From positions 868,001-932,000 of the forward strand of contig NZ_CP075523.1 of assembly GCF_018502385.1 (NCBI RefSeq): a stretch of DNA of 64,000 nucleotides, read 5' to 3'. The DNA is from Synechococcus sp. LA31. Lineage in GTDB: Bacteria > Cyanobacteriota > Cyanobacteriia > PCC-6307 > Cyanobiaceae. Both the position numbers and the translations under genes were made by a program. The notes under the pieces were generated by a model. That model was not told the DNA's origin, ran no database searches, and worked only from the letters and a program-made list of their open reading frames with translations. Position 1 is the stretch's first letter. Each line of letters starts with the position of its first letter. Below are positions 34,566 to 42,674 of the stretch, in pieces.

Positions 34566-35823
34566 GATCAAGGCGTCCAGCCAGGGCTGTGCCGACCGCA
34601 CCGCGGCCATGCAGCACCAGCTGCGTTGCCCGCTTCACCACCACTGGAAGACCTGGAGGCAGGAGCTGCTCGTTGTCGAGCTTCTGAGGCTGCATGAGCA
34701 ATTGCCAGTCGGCTCCTGAGGGCGGCTGAAGCTGCGGGGCCTGTGTGGGGCTGGGTCCGAGGAACAGCAGCAATTGATCGGCGCTCAACCAGCGCCAGCC
34801 ACCGGCTGGTTCACCGTTCTCTCTGCTCCACAGCTGCAGGGCCGGGGTTGGCTCTGAGCGGCTCAACCCTTGATCCTCCAGCGCCCGGGCAAGATCGATC
34901 AACCAACGATCCCAAAACTGCCGCTCTCCGGGCAGACGCACCAGCAACTGCAGCCCAGCGCGGTATGGGCCCTGGGGCTGCTCCAGCAGCCGCAGGGCGA
35001 AACCGGCATCCTGCAACCGGCGCAATTGTTCAGCTCCCAGCCCGTAGCGCTCCGCCAGAGCTGTGCGCAATAAGGCCGTGGAGAGTAGACCGCGCAACAG
35101 CAGCTCGAGCCTGCGCCCGCGCAGTTCAAGCAGTGGGGTCGTAGCGGTTGCTGCGGGAAGTGAGGGCACCATCAGACCCGAGGGCGCCGCCTGCAGAGAG
35201 TCAGAGCTGGCATCGGCTTCGCCCTGCCAGAGCAGGGCGGAGCCTTCGCTGCGCAGGCTCAGGCAACCCTGCTGCAAACCCATCGCCAAAGGCGCAATGG
35301 GACCCAACATCTGAGCAAGGGCAGCAGGGTTCCAATGCACGGCCTCCTGTTGCAGCAACTGCTCACTACAGCGTTGATTAAGGCCCCGAGGTAAGCGACG
35401 CTGCACCTGCAGCTGGTCCTGCAGCAACTGGTGGGCCAGTGGGTTGGGGGCAACCACGATCAGATCGTCGAGGCGTATGCCATTGGCCGGCACTGGGGAC
35501 GAAGCAGGGGCAGCAAACACGAGGTAGGCCCCTGCATCGCCATGGGGCCCCCAAAACTGCCACCAGAAACGCCGTTGCGCGCGCCAATAGCGCTCTGCAA
35601 GGTCTGGGCCCAGCCGCTGCTGCCAAAGGGCCGGTACCGGTTGCGTCGGCCGCGCGGCGAAGCTCTGAAGCAGCGCGGTATCGGGCATGAGCCGATCGAG
35701 ACCGCTCGCCAACTTGCGAGGCACCAACAGCAGCAAGGCTGTAGGCACCACCAGCAACACAGCCGTGCTGAGGGCCGTGAATCGCAAGGGGAACGTTGGG
35801 AAGCGCGGAGGGCTCAGGCGCAC
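34558..35823 (-). CDS. Hypothetical membrane-anchored protein (DUF3352-like)
   Basis: A 421-residue protein with an N-terminal hydrophobic helix (residues 13-33, LRFTALSTAVLLVVPTALLLL) and a large Leu/Gln-rich exported domain. Text such as VPANGIRLDDLIVVAPNPLAHQLL and FWDRWLIDLARALEDQGLS resembles cyanobacterial DUF3352 proteins, usually exported and of unknown function. Its start overlaps the cofH stop by 10 bp, so it is probably the last gene of the petN-cofH operon. Confidence 0.6.
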   Translation of the reverse strand: MRLSPPRFPTFPLRFTALSTAVLLVVPTALLLLVPRKLASGLDRLMPDTALLQSFAARPTQPVPALWQQRLGPDLAERYWRAQRRFWWQFWGPHGDAGAYLVFAAPASSPVPANGIRLDDLIVVAPNPLAHQLLQDQLQVQRRLPRGLNQRCSEQLLQQEAVHWNPAALAQMLGPIAPLAMGLQQGCLSLRSEGSALLWQGEADASSDSLQAAPSGLMVPSLPAATATTPLLELRGRRLELLLRGLLSTALLRTALAERYGLGAEQLRRLQDAGFALRLLEQPQGPYRAGLQLLVRLPGERQFWDRWLIDLARALEDQGLSRSEPTPALQLWSRENGEPAGGWRWLSADQLLLFLGPSPTQAPQLQPPSGADWQLLMQPQKLDNEQLLPPGLPVVVKRATQLVLHGRGAVGTALAGRLDLR

Positions 35824-37058
35824 GCCGGCACAGCGGTGTAGAGGGTGGTGCGCTCGCGCACGGGCCGCTGCAAAGACACCGCGGCGCGGCGCAGCGCTTC
35901 TGGAGTCTGGGCGGTGCCGCCCAGAGCACCGGCAGCGCTGGTGATGCTCTCTTCCATCAAGGTGCCCCCCAAATCGTTACACCCCCAGCGGAGCGCTTCG
36001 GTTGCACCAGCAAGGGTGAGCTTCACCCAACTGGGCTGATGGTTGGGGAACCAAGCCCCCAACAGCAGGCGTGCCTGGGCCGTAAGAGCGAGCATGGAGC
36101 CCTGATCAGGCTGGTCGCGCCCTACCCGCTGACGCAGGGCGGCTGGAGCCTGCGCGCCGATGAAGGGAAGCAGCACGAACTCACTGAAACCACTGTGTTG
36201 ATGCTGCCAGGCCGCTTGCTGCAAAGCCACCAAGGTGAGTAGGTGGGCAGCTCGATCGGCTGTGGATTCGAGATGACCGGCCATCAGGGTTGCCGTACTG
36301 GGCAAACCACTACGGTGCACCTGCAACACCACGGCACACCATTGCCGCGCTGAGAGCTTCTCCGGGCAGAGCCGAGCACGCACCGATTCGCTCAGCACTT
36401 CGGCCGCCGTGCCAGGAATCGAGCCAAGGCCAGAGGCTTTTAAGCCATCAATCACGGTCTGCAGAGGAATCTGATCCTGCTCCGCGATAAACAGCAATTC
36501 CTGAGGAGAAAAGGCATGCAAATGCAGTCCCGGAGCCGCCTCACTTAGCGCTTCCAGGAGGGCTTGGTAGTAGTGCAGTGCAGAACCATCTAGCCGAGCC
36601 TCCGGATTCAATCCGCCTTGGATGCACAATTCGGTCGCACCGAGAGCGCGGGCCTCTTCGGCGCGAGCCTGCAGGGTCTCGAAGCTGTGCCAGTAGGCAC
36701 CACTGGCGCCTGGATCCCGGCGAAACGCGCAGAAGCTGCAGTGCTGCAGACAGTGATTGGTGTAATTGAGATTGCGATTCACCACGTAGGTGACGGTCTC
36801 ACCCACAAGTTCACGACGCAACTGGTCGGCTTGCTCACGCAAGAGTCCACTGGCTGGCAGTGACAGCAGCCGATGAGCCAACGCAAAGGAGCGATCGCTG
36901 GATGGTGAAGCGCTGAGCAGCTCTTGAAGATCCTGCTGTTGGTGCAGATCCCAGAGGGAGTGCTCAGGCGCTCCGTCACGTGGTCGGTCCGGGGAAACCA
37001 GAACCGTTTCAGAGGCCTGCCACGCCGAAGCTTCGAGCCAAGCCCAGGGCTCGCTCAC
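35814..37058 (-). CDS. cofH: FO synthase subunit 2 (radical SAM CofH)
   Basis: A 414-residue radical SAM enzyme. The iron-sulphur motif is NYTNHCLQHCSFCAFRR, with CxxxCxxC spacing, and the domain continues with ELCIQGGLNPEARLDGS and LHLHAFSPQELLFIAEQ. CofH couples tyrosine-derived 4-hydroxybenzyl radical with 5-amino-6-ribitylaminouracil; with CofG it makes FO, the chromophore of cyanobacterial photolyases. CofG is not in this window. The end overlaps the next gene by 10 bp and the start overlaps the upstream 63-aa gene by 4 bp. Confidence 0.93.
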   Translation of the reverse strand: MSEPWAWLEASAWQASETVLVSPDRPRDGAPEHSLWDLHQQQDLQELLSASPSSDRSFALAHRLLSLPASGLLREQADQLRRELVGETVTYVVNRNLNYTNHCLQHCSFCAFRRDPGASGAYWHSFETLQARAEEARALGATELCIQGGLNPEARLDGSALHYYQALLEALSEAAPGLHLHAFSPQELLFIAEQDQIPLQTVIDGLKASGLGSIPGTAAEVLSESVRARLCPEKLSARQWCAVVLQVHRSGLPSTATLMAGHLESTADRAAHLLTLVALQQAAWQHQHSGFSEFVLLPFIGAQAPAALRQRVGRDQPDQGSMLALTAQARLLLGAWFPNHQPSWVKLTLAGATEALRWGCNDLGGTLMEESITSAAGALGGTAQTPEALRRAAVSLQRPVRERTTLYTAVPACA

Positions 37059-37246
37059 CGAAGGGCTTTGGACTTGGTCTTAGGCCGTGGTTTCGGCGCC
37101 GCAGACAGTTGCTGGCGGCGACGCCGATCACGCCATTCGACGGTGGAGAGGTAGATCACCCCACCACTGACGAACACAAGCAGCGAGGCTGCGAGGATGG
37201 CCAACACGTTGTTGAGCGTGAGGCCGGCAACAACAATGTCGCTCAC
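37055..37246 (-). CDS. Small single-pass membrane protein
   Basis: A 63-residue protein, GTG start at 37246. One transmembrane helix (LNNVLAILAASLLVFVSGGVIYL) is followed by a basic C-terminal tail (EWRDRRRRQQL, then KPRPKTKSKALR). It begins directly after the petN stop and its end overlaps the cofH start by 4 bp. It may be a small thylakoid protein; no known family is recognised. Confidence 0.6.
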   Translation of the reverse strand: MSDIVVAGLTLNNVLAILAASLLVFVSGGVIYLSTVEWRDRRRRQQLSAAPKPRPKTKSKALR

Positions 37247-37248
37247 GC

Positions 37249-37350
37249 TCAGAAGTTGATGGTGCCGTCGCCGTTACGACCCCAAACCACCATGGCGATC
37301 GAGAAGGTGAAGACGGCGCAGAGAGCTGCCCAACCTGCGGTGATCAACAT
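37249..37350 (-). CDS. petN: Cytochrome b6f complex subunit PetN
   Basis: A 33-residue hydrophobic protein, reading [18 protein letters not shown] and [15 protein letters not shown]. This matches the single-helix PetN subunit of the b6f complex, whose [12 protein letters not shown] end is highly conserved in cyanobacteria. The ATG at 37350 and TGA at 37249 give an exact frame. It is divergent from clpS and immediately precedes a 63-residue membrane protein gene, making petN the first gene of a four-gene run with cofH. Confidence 0.9.
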   Translation of the reverse strand: MLITAGWAALCAVFTFSIAMVVWGRNGDGTINF

Positions 37351-37426
37351 GATGCTGTTGCAACTGTGGAAAGAGTGTAGCCAGCGTCGGGGGGCAGACT
37401 GAGCTGGAAGAGCGGCTTGTGATCCG

Positions 37427-37708
37427 ATGGCACAGCAGGCGGTACAAGAGCGGCAGCGCGTGGAAGCTCGCTATCCCGAGGGCCGCGTGATCGTGCTCGA
37501 CGACGACCGCAACACCTTCCAGCACGTGGTGGAGGTTCTCGTGCGTTACATCCCAGGCATGAATCCTGATCGAGCCTGGGAGCTGGCCCACCAGATCGAC
37601 GGCCAGGGATCGGCTGTGGTCTGGAGCGGGCCTCTAGAGCAGGCGGAGCTCTACCACCAGCAGCTCGCTGCTCAAGGTCTAACGATGGCACCCGTGGAGC
37701 GATGCTGA
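37427..37708 (+). CDS. clpS: ATP-dependent Clp protease adaptor ClpS
   Basis: A 93-residue adaptor with the ClpS core: [46 protein letters not shown] and [15 protein letters not shown]. ClpS binds N-end-rule residues and hands substrates to ClpC/ClpP. It is longer than minimal at the N-terminus. Divergent from petN (76 bp apart) and directly convergent (0 bp) with the next gene. Confidence 0.92.
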   Translation: MAQQAVQERQRVEARYPEGRVIVLDDDRNTFQHVVEVLVRYIPGMNPDRAWELAHQIDGQGSAVVWSGPLEQAELYHQQLAAQGLTMAPVERC

Positions 37709-37933
37709 TCAGCGCCGGCTGCGCTCTAACAACTGAAATAAAGGCCTGGTCCGCAGCCTGTTCGACTCGGCGTCGAGCACAAAACTGAGGATCCGGCCCG
37801 AGCACACGGCCAAGCCACGCACCTGATGGCGGCCGCGCTGCTCAAGGCTGATGACCTGGGACGACGAACCCAGTTGCCGCAGCACTTCTTGCCGGAACAA
37901 CTCGCGTTTTTCAGGCTTCGCCCGGGCAGCCAT
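37709..37933 (-). CDS. Conserved hypothetical protein
   Basis: A 74-residue basic protein (MAARAKPEKRELFRQEVLRQ, then GRHQVRGLAVCSGRILSFVLD and a C-terminal RPLFQLLERSRR). It has the shape of a small RNA- or protein-binding domain but no recognisable motif. It abuts the end of clpS, on the opposite strand, with no spacer. Confidence 0.55.
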   Translation of the reverse strand: MAARAKPEKRELFRQEVLRQLGSSSQVISLEQRGRHQVRGLAVCSGRILSFVLDAESNRLRTRPLFQLLERSRR

Positions 37934-37999
37934 GGCGGCAGAAGAACGGCATCAAGATCTAGCAGGGATCTCTAGGGTTGACGACCACACGCGGCAACG

Positions 38000-38278
38000 A
38001 TGGGGCGGCTGGTGATCACGCACAGCACCTACCTGGAGGGTCTGATCCCTCTGCTCAAGTGCCTTGTGCGCGATCCAGCCATCGACACGATCACCCCAGC
38101 CGTCATTGCCAGGGTGCGCGGCAGAGCGCCGGAACTGCGTTTGCGGGTGTCCACACCGATCACCGGCGGCTGGAAGCTCGTGGCCCGACGAGGCAGCAGT
38201 GCTCAGGAGGTGTTTGTGGTGACCGGGCTCACAAGTGAAGACCTCCAAGCCAAAATTCAGCAAGCACTGAGCCGCTGA
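38000..38278 (+). CDS. DUF2103 family protein
   Basis: A 92-residue protein: MGRLVITHSTYLEGLIPLL, RDPAIDTITPAVIARVRGRAPELRLRVSTPITGGWKLVARRGSSAQEVFVVT. This matches the DUF2103 family, present across cyanobacteria and annotated as predicted metal-binding, although here there are only one or two His/Cys residues. Function unknown. It is followed by an 80-bp gap and then the convergent SMP-30 gene. Confidence 0.8.
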   Translation: MGRLVITHSTYLEGLIPLLKCLVRDPAIDTITPAVIARVRGRAPELRLRVSTPITGGWKLVARRGSSAQEVFVVTGLTSEDLQAKIQQALSR

Positions 38279-38358
38279 AACCACAAACCTCCGGGATTGT
38301 TTAGGCCTTGATGCCTTCGCTCAGCACGCAACCCGCCGAAAATTACAATCAGTTTCTT

Positions 38359-39264
38359 TTAGCCATAACGATAACTGCGGCGACCACGCACACCTGGACT
38401 CAAAGAGAAGATGCCACCTTCTTGAGGATTAGCAGCAAGGTGTTGTGAATCCATCGTAAAGCGTGCGGAGGTGACATACAGCACGTCAAGATCTGGACCG
38501 CCAAATGTGCAGCTTGTCGGCCACGAGCAGGGAAGATCGATCACGCAGTCGACCGTTCCATCAGGCGCAAAGCGAACAACACAAGACCCACCAACAACGC
38601 GGCAATTCCAAAGAAAACCGTCCTGATCAAGACATGAACCGTCGGGAAGCCCCCTTGGAAAAGATTCAGCAAATGGTTGGGGATCCGTGAGTTCACCGAG
38701 AGACGTCAGTCGATAGGAACGAATCTCGTTCAAGGTTGTATCAGCGGTTAAAAACCTACCGTCATCTGTCCACACCATCGTATTCGGGATGCCATGGGCA
38801 TTCGGGAGAAGGCGGCTGACCAGGCCTGAGGCGGAGACGCGGTAATAGGCACCTGTGCATGCGTTGGTGGCAACGGGCGTTCCGTCGGGAAGAAAGTTGT
38901 TGCACATCGTGCCGACCCAAAAGGAGCCATCCGGCGCAACACAGCCCTCGTTGAGGCGATTCTTGGGCATATGAGGCTCCGGAATTGCCAAGGCAACCCA
39001 GGTGGAATTGAAATCCCAGAGCTGAATATCGCGGAGCAGCCCCACGATGGCTCCCCCATTCTTGCAAAGACCAATCGACGTAGGGAAATCGGGCGGTCGC
39101 CATGATTCGAGCGTGCCGGAAGCGGGGTCGAATCTGTGGATGCGTTGGCCGAGGATGTCGATCCACACAAGGCGGTGGGATCGATCGTCCCAGACGATGC
39201 TCTCGCCCACGATGTTGCCAGCCTCACACAGCAGCTTGACATTGCAAGAACGAGCGGATGTCAT
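38359..39264 (-). CDS. SMP-30/gluconolactonase family protein
   Basis: A 301-residue six-bladed beta-propeller. The catalytic residues of the family can be located: Glu in AGNIVGESIVWDD, Asn in NRLNEGCVAPDGSFWVGTM, Asn in HGIPNTMVWTDDG and Asp in GLPDGSCLDQDGFLWNC. The family hydrolyses sugar lactones such as gluconolactone. No sugar-catabolic neighbours are present. The nucleotide sequence is visibly less GC-rich than the flanking core genes and uses more A/T-ending codons, which hints at acquisition, but this is by eye. Confidence 0.85.
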   Translation of the reverse strand: MTSARSCNVKLLCEAGNIVGESIVWDDRSHRLVWIDILGQRIHRFDPASGTLESWRPPDFPTSIGLCKNGGAIVGLLRDIQLWDFNSTWVALAIPEPHMPKNRLNEGCVAPDGSFWVGTMCNNFLPDGTPVATNACTGAYYRVSASGLVSRLLPNAHGIPNTMVWTDDGRFLTADTTLNEIRSYRLTSLGELTDPQPFAESFPRGLPDGSCLDQDGFLWNCRVVGGSCVVRFAPDGTVDCVIDLPCSWPTSCTFGGPDLDVLYVTSARFTMDSQHLAANPQEGGIFSLSPGVRGRRSYRYG

Positions 39265-39340
39265 CGGCTTAGGCGAGGGGCATCTGGCTCATCTCAAGAG
39301 CCCATAGTCGCCTGAAGGCTGATGGCACAGAGGCCCGCCG

Positions 39341-39589
39341 TCAACAGGCCTGCCGCCGACTCAGCTCCAACTGGCGCTCAAGCCAGTTGGCTGCCGTACT
39401 GGAGAGGGAGTCATTCTGTGCATGACTGAGATCTAGCAGGGCTTGATAAGTCGAGCAGGGCAAAGCAATCGTGATCCGCCGAGGCTTGCGTCCGACGACC
39501 CGACAACAAGCAAAAGAAGACGTCTGTGGATGGCGTGAAGCAGAACGGGTGACATCAAGCCAGCCAAAGCAACAACGGCCGAAAGACAA
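39341..39589 (-). CDS. Ribbon-helix-helix (CopG-like) protein
   Basis: The last 45 residues have the RHH pattern: KPRRITIALPCSTYQALLDLSHAQNDSLSSTAANWLERQLE, with the beta-strand KPRRITIAL followed by two helices. The first 32 residues of the long frame are not convincing and no start codon lies near the domain, so the true 5' end is unclear; a decayed gene is possible. RHH proteins are usually antitoxins or plasmid regulators; no toxin gene is adjacent. Confidence 0.55.
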   Translation of the reverse strand: MSFGRCCFGWLDVTRSASRHPQTSSFACCRVVGRKPRRITIALPCSTYQALLDLSHAQNDSLSSTAANWLERQLELSRRQAC

Positions 39590-39821
39590 GCATTCCCTGG
39601 ATAGCTCGACCAGTCAAGCAGGGGAGAAAGGTCGTCACGCCAACAATACAGTCTGCGAAGCAAGCGACATAGATCCCTGCAAAACCCCTGCGCTGCAGGC
39701 ACTCTCAGAGGAGCTATGAGTCGTTTACGGATCTAGATATGCCGCAGACGTGCATCACGACACGCATCAGTTACCTTGCAAGATTCGTTTGAAGTACTGC
39801 GCGTTGCTGCAGCAGTTGGAA

Positions 39822-40025
39822 CTAAATCTCCGGAAACAAGCCGGCGTGCAGGAGGTGGATCGCGTTGAGCAGCACAGTGAATCCCACGGCCCAGGTCAGT
39901 GCGACGGCCCAACCTCGACCACCATGATCCTGGGCGCCCTTCCACATCGCACCTTGAACTGTGAAGGCGATAAATAGGGCAAACACCTGCAAGGCCCTAA
40001 GGAGTGGGGCGTAGATCTGCATCAC
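39822..40025 (-). CDS. Small membrane protein
   Basis: A 67-residue protein with two hydrophobic helices (LRALQVFALFIAFTVQGAMW and AVALTWAVGFTVLLNAIHLL) and a short loop KGAQDHGGRGW. Start at 40025 (MMQIYAPLLR). The composition is clearly membrane-like and it is separated from both neighbours; no family is recognised. Confidence is moderate because the region is gene-poor. Confidence 0.5.
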   Translation of the reverse strand: MMQIYAPLLRALQVFALFIAFTVQGAMWKGAQDHGGRGWAVALTWAVGFTVLLNAIHLLHAGLFPEI

Positions 40026-40402
40026 AATGCTGCGCTTTGCAGCTCACCATCCCGCATCGGCTGGGACTGTGGCTTGCACCAAGCAGGGTGGATTTCACCA
40101 CCTCAATGCCAGAGCTGCAGCTTGATCTGGGTTTCTGAGAACCGCGCCAACTCCTTCGATGGGTGAGGGCCTGGAATCAGAGCGGTACTCGTTGGGCTTG
40201 AAAAGGGTGAACCGCTGTGCCGTTCCGCCCCAGATTCCGACCTGGATAAACCAGAAGGGGAGTCAAAGCGAAGATTCGTTTCCGGCTACGAGGCCGGTCT
40301 ACGGCACTGTCGCGACAGACGCCCCAAGTCGAAAAGGGAGTCAGATCAGAAAACTGTAGAAGGCAGTCACCAACACAGCAGTCCTCTGGAATCCTAAGAC
40401 GA
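40026..40402. other. Intergenic region without a recognised gene
   Basis: A 377-bp stretch before the end of purK. Frames are short; the best (40159-40359, plus) has no start signal or conserved composition. I looked for tRNA and tmRNA landmarks (GGTTCRA and CCA ends) and did not find a convincing one. The 3' end may contain the purK terminator but no clear hairpin with a T-run is visible. Confidence 0.4.
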
Positions 40403-41659
40403 CTAAGCCGTTTTCGGCTCTTGAGGCAAGGGCCAGATCTGCCGCACCTGCTCTAGGCGCTGCATCGCTTCCTGGCGCCGAGCCTGGGGGTCGTGCTGCT
40501 GCAACAGCACAGTCACATGACCAAGCTTGCGGCCCGGAGAAGAGCCAGCTTTGCCATACCAGTGCAGATGAACGTCTGGGAGGTCTGCAAGGGCTTGGCG
40601 CTGCTGGTCGTAGCTGCAGTGGGGATCATCAGCACTGCGTTGCTCAAACCCGAGCAGGTTCACCATCAAGGCTCCAGGCATCAGGAGCTGGGGCTCTGTG
40701 ACCGGCTCACCGGCCACACAGAGCAGCTGCAGATCGAACTGGCTTTGGTCGCAAGCCTCGATCGAGTAATGACCTGAGTTGTGAGTGCGGGGCGCGAGCT
40801 CGTTGATGATCAGCCCACGAGGGCCATAGAAAAACTCGATTGAAAGCACCCCCACGTAGTTGAGGGCTGTCAGCAGCGAAGCGGCCATGTTGCGCGCAGC
40901 CTGTTGCAAGGCATGGCTGGTCTCAAATGGCGCCAACACCCAATCGCACACCTGATGGTGCTGATGGGTCTGCACCACCGGCAGGCACACCACATCACCG
41001 AACTGATCACGGGCCGCCACCACAGCCAGCTCAAGCTCAAAGCTCACGAACTCCTCAACGATCCAGCCGTTGGAGTCGACCCGCTCGAGCAAGGCCTCTA
41101 GATCGGTATCACTGCGGAGCACAACCGTGCCTTTGCCGTCATAACCACCACTGCTGGCCTTAGCCATCAAGGGATACGCAAAGCCTTGAGGCAGCATCGG
41201 GCCCAGATCCTGCGGAGACTGTTGAGGCCGTTGCCCCTCAGGCACTGGGGACGTGGGTTCGGGTTCAGGGCGTTCATGCACTTGAGCCAGGGGGAACCAG
41301 GCCGGGGAGGGCAGGTTGAAGCGGTTGAGCAGCTCGCGCTGGCTGCGTTTGCACACCAGCGGCCGTAGTGCCTGGAGATCGGGCAGGAAGCACGCACCCT
41401 CGGCGGCCAACGGGGCTAAGCCATCGAGATCCACCCACTCGTTTTCAAAGCTGATCGCCCTGCACCGCCGCGCCAACTCCCGGGTGGCCGCCACATCGCG
41501 CACATCCGCCTGCACCACACTCGTAGCCAAGGGCACAGCAGGGTCGTTGGCTCCGGGCGTCTGAACATGCAGCTCCACACCGCGATGGCGAGCCGCTTCG
41601 GCCAGCATCCAGGCCAGCTGACCGCCTCCCACGATTCCAACCGACCTAGCAGCGCCCAT
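40403..41659 (-). CDS. purK: 5-(carboxyamino)imidazole ribonucleotide synthase
   Basis: A 418-residue ATP-grasp enzyme that carboxylates AIR in purine biosynthesis. N-terminal VGIVGGGQLAWMLAEAARHRG, ATP-grasp core (SSGGYDGKGTVVL, EEFVSFELELAVVAARD), and ELAPRTHNSGHYSIEA at the PurK signature. Start ATG at 41659 (MGAARSVGIVGGGQ). An insertion of about 25 residues rich in Pro, Gln and Glu (HERPEPEPTSPVPEGQRPQQSPQD) interrupts the region before the ATP-grasp domain. Confidence 0.94.
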   Translation of the reverse strand: MGAARSVGIVGGGQLAWMLAEAARHRGVELHVQTPGANDPAVPLATSVVQADVRDVAATRELARRCRAISFENEWVDLDGLAPLAAEGACFLPDLQALRPLVCKRSQRELLNRFNLPSPAWFPLAQVHERPEPEPTSPVPEGQRPQQSPQDLGPMLPQGFAYPLMAKASSGGYDGKGTVVLRSDTDLEALLERVDSNGWIVEEFVSFELELAVVAARDQFGDVVCLPVVQTHQHHQVCDWVLAPFETSHALQQAARNMAASLLTALNYVGVLSIEFFYGPRGLIINELAPRTHNSGHYSIEACDQSQFDLQLLCVAGEPVTEPQLLMPGALMVNLLGFEQRSADDPHCSYDQQRQALADLPDVHLHWYGKAGSSPGRKLGHVTVLLQQHDPQARRQEAMQRLEQVRQIWPLPQEPKTA

Positions 41660-41720
41660 GCGCAGGAATGCTCAATCAATCAATTTCGCATCCCCTGGGC
41701 CGGAGCTGCTGCGATGAGCC

Positions 41721-42617
41721 TCAGCTGAAACCTTTGTCGCCAGCGAAGGCGAAGCGCACCAAGCTAAGCAATAAAACGATCACAAACAAAGCCAGACCCA
41801 CTGTGCAGGCGTAACTGATCTCCAGTTCAGCGAACGCTTGGTCGTACACGTAGTAAACGAGGGTTTTGGTGGCGTCAGCCGGCCCGCCCTGGGTCATGAG
41901 ATACACCTCCTCAAACACCTTGGTGGCGGCGATTGCTGAAATCACCGCCACCAAGGTCACGTAGGGGCGTAGCAGCGGCAGGGTGATGTCGAGGTGTTTG
42001 CGCCATCCCTCGCTGCCATCCAGCTCCGCCGCCTCATAAAGATCGGCGCTGATGCCTTGCAGGCCGGCGAGGAAAATCACCATGTAGTAACCGAGGCCTT
42101 TCCAGAGGGTTACCACCATCACTGAGGGCAATGCCAGCAACGGATTGGTGAGGAAGCCAATCGGCTTGAACCCACCCGGAACCAGGGCGCTGAGCCATCC
42201 GTTGATCAGGCCGGTTTCGGCATAGAGCCAGCGAAAGGCGATCGCCGCCACCACAATCGACACCAGCACCGGCGTGTAGAAAGCAGCTCGAAACCAGTGA
42301 ATGCCAGGGAGCTGGCGGTTCACCAGCACCGCCAGGGCCAGCGAGCCGAGCACCACCGGGGGAACCACACCCACCAGGTAAAGCAGGGTTGTGCCGAGCA
42401 CTTTGAAGAACATCGGGTCGCTGAGCAGGCGGCGGATGTTCGCCAGACCCACGAACTGCAGCGGCTCGCTCACATCCAGGCCGCTCTGGGTGAAGCTCAT
42501 CACCAAAGCCATGGCCGCCGGAATCAACACCGAGAGGCAGATGAGAACTAGGCCCGGGGTCAGAAAGCCCCAGGCGGTTGCGGAGGACGCACCGATGCGG
42601 GGGGAACGCTCAGCCAT
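41721..42617 (-). CDS. Sugar ABC transporter permease (MalF/UgpA type)
   Basis: A 298-residue six-helix permease of the binding-protein-dependent family. N-terminal FLTPGLVLICLSVLIPAAMAL, the EAA coupling motif EAAELDGSEGWRKHLDITLPLLRP around residue 200, and a last helix ending SLVRFAFAGDK. The closest cyanobacterial type is the glucosylglycerol/trehalose GgtC-like permease. The partner permease, solute-binding protein and ATPase are not in this window. Its start is 57 bp from recQ, divergent. Confidence 0.9.
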   Translation of the reverse strand: MAERSPRIGASSATAWGFLTPGLVLICLSVLIPAAMALVMSFTQSGLDVSEPLQFVGLANIRRLLSDPMFFKVLGTTLLYLVGVVPPVVLGSLALAVLVNRQLPGIHWFRAAFYTPVLVSIVVAAIAFRWLYAETGLINGWLSALVPGGFKPIGFLTNPLLALPSVMVVTLWKGLGYYMVIFLAGLQGISADLYEAAELDGSEGWRKHLDITLPLLRPYVTLVAVISAIAATKVFEEVYLMTQGGPADATKTLVYYVYDQAFAELEISYACTVGLALFVIVLLLSLVRFAFAGDKGFS

Positions 42618-42674
42618 GCAACCAGCCGTGATCGCGCCATTGTGGGAGATCTCTTCCGATCAGCCAGTCGCACC

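Noticed and set aside
40159-40359. 66-codon plus-strand frame in the purK-upstream gap
   Set aside because: Composition random and Arg/Thr-rich; no start signal and no conserved motif.
40159-40380. tRNA- or tmRNA-like look of the purK-upstream region
   Set aside because: No canonical T-loop GGTTCRA, acceptor pairing or CCA end could be assembled.
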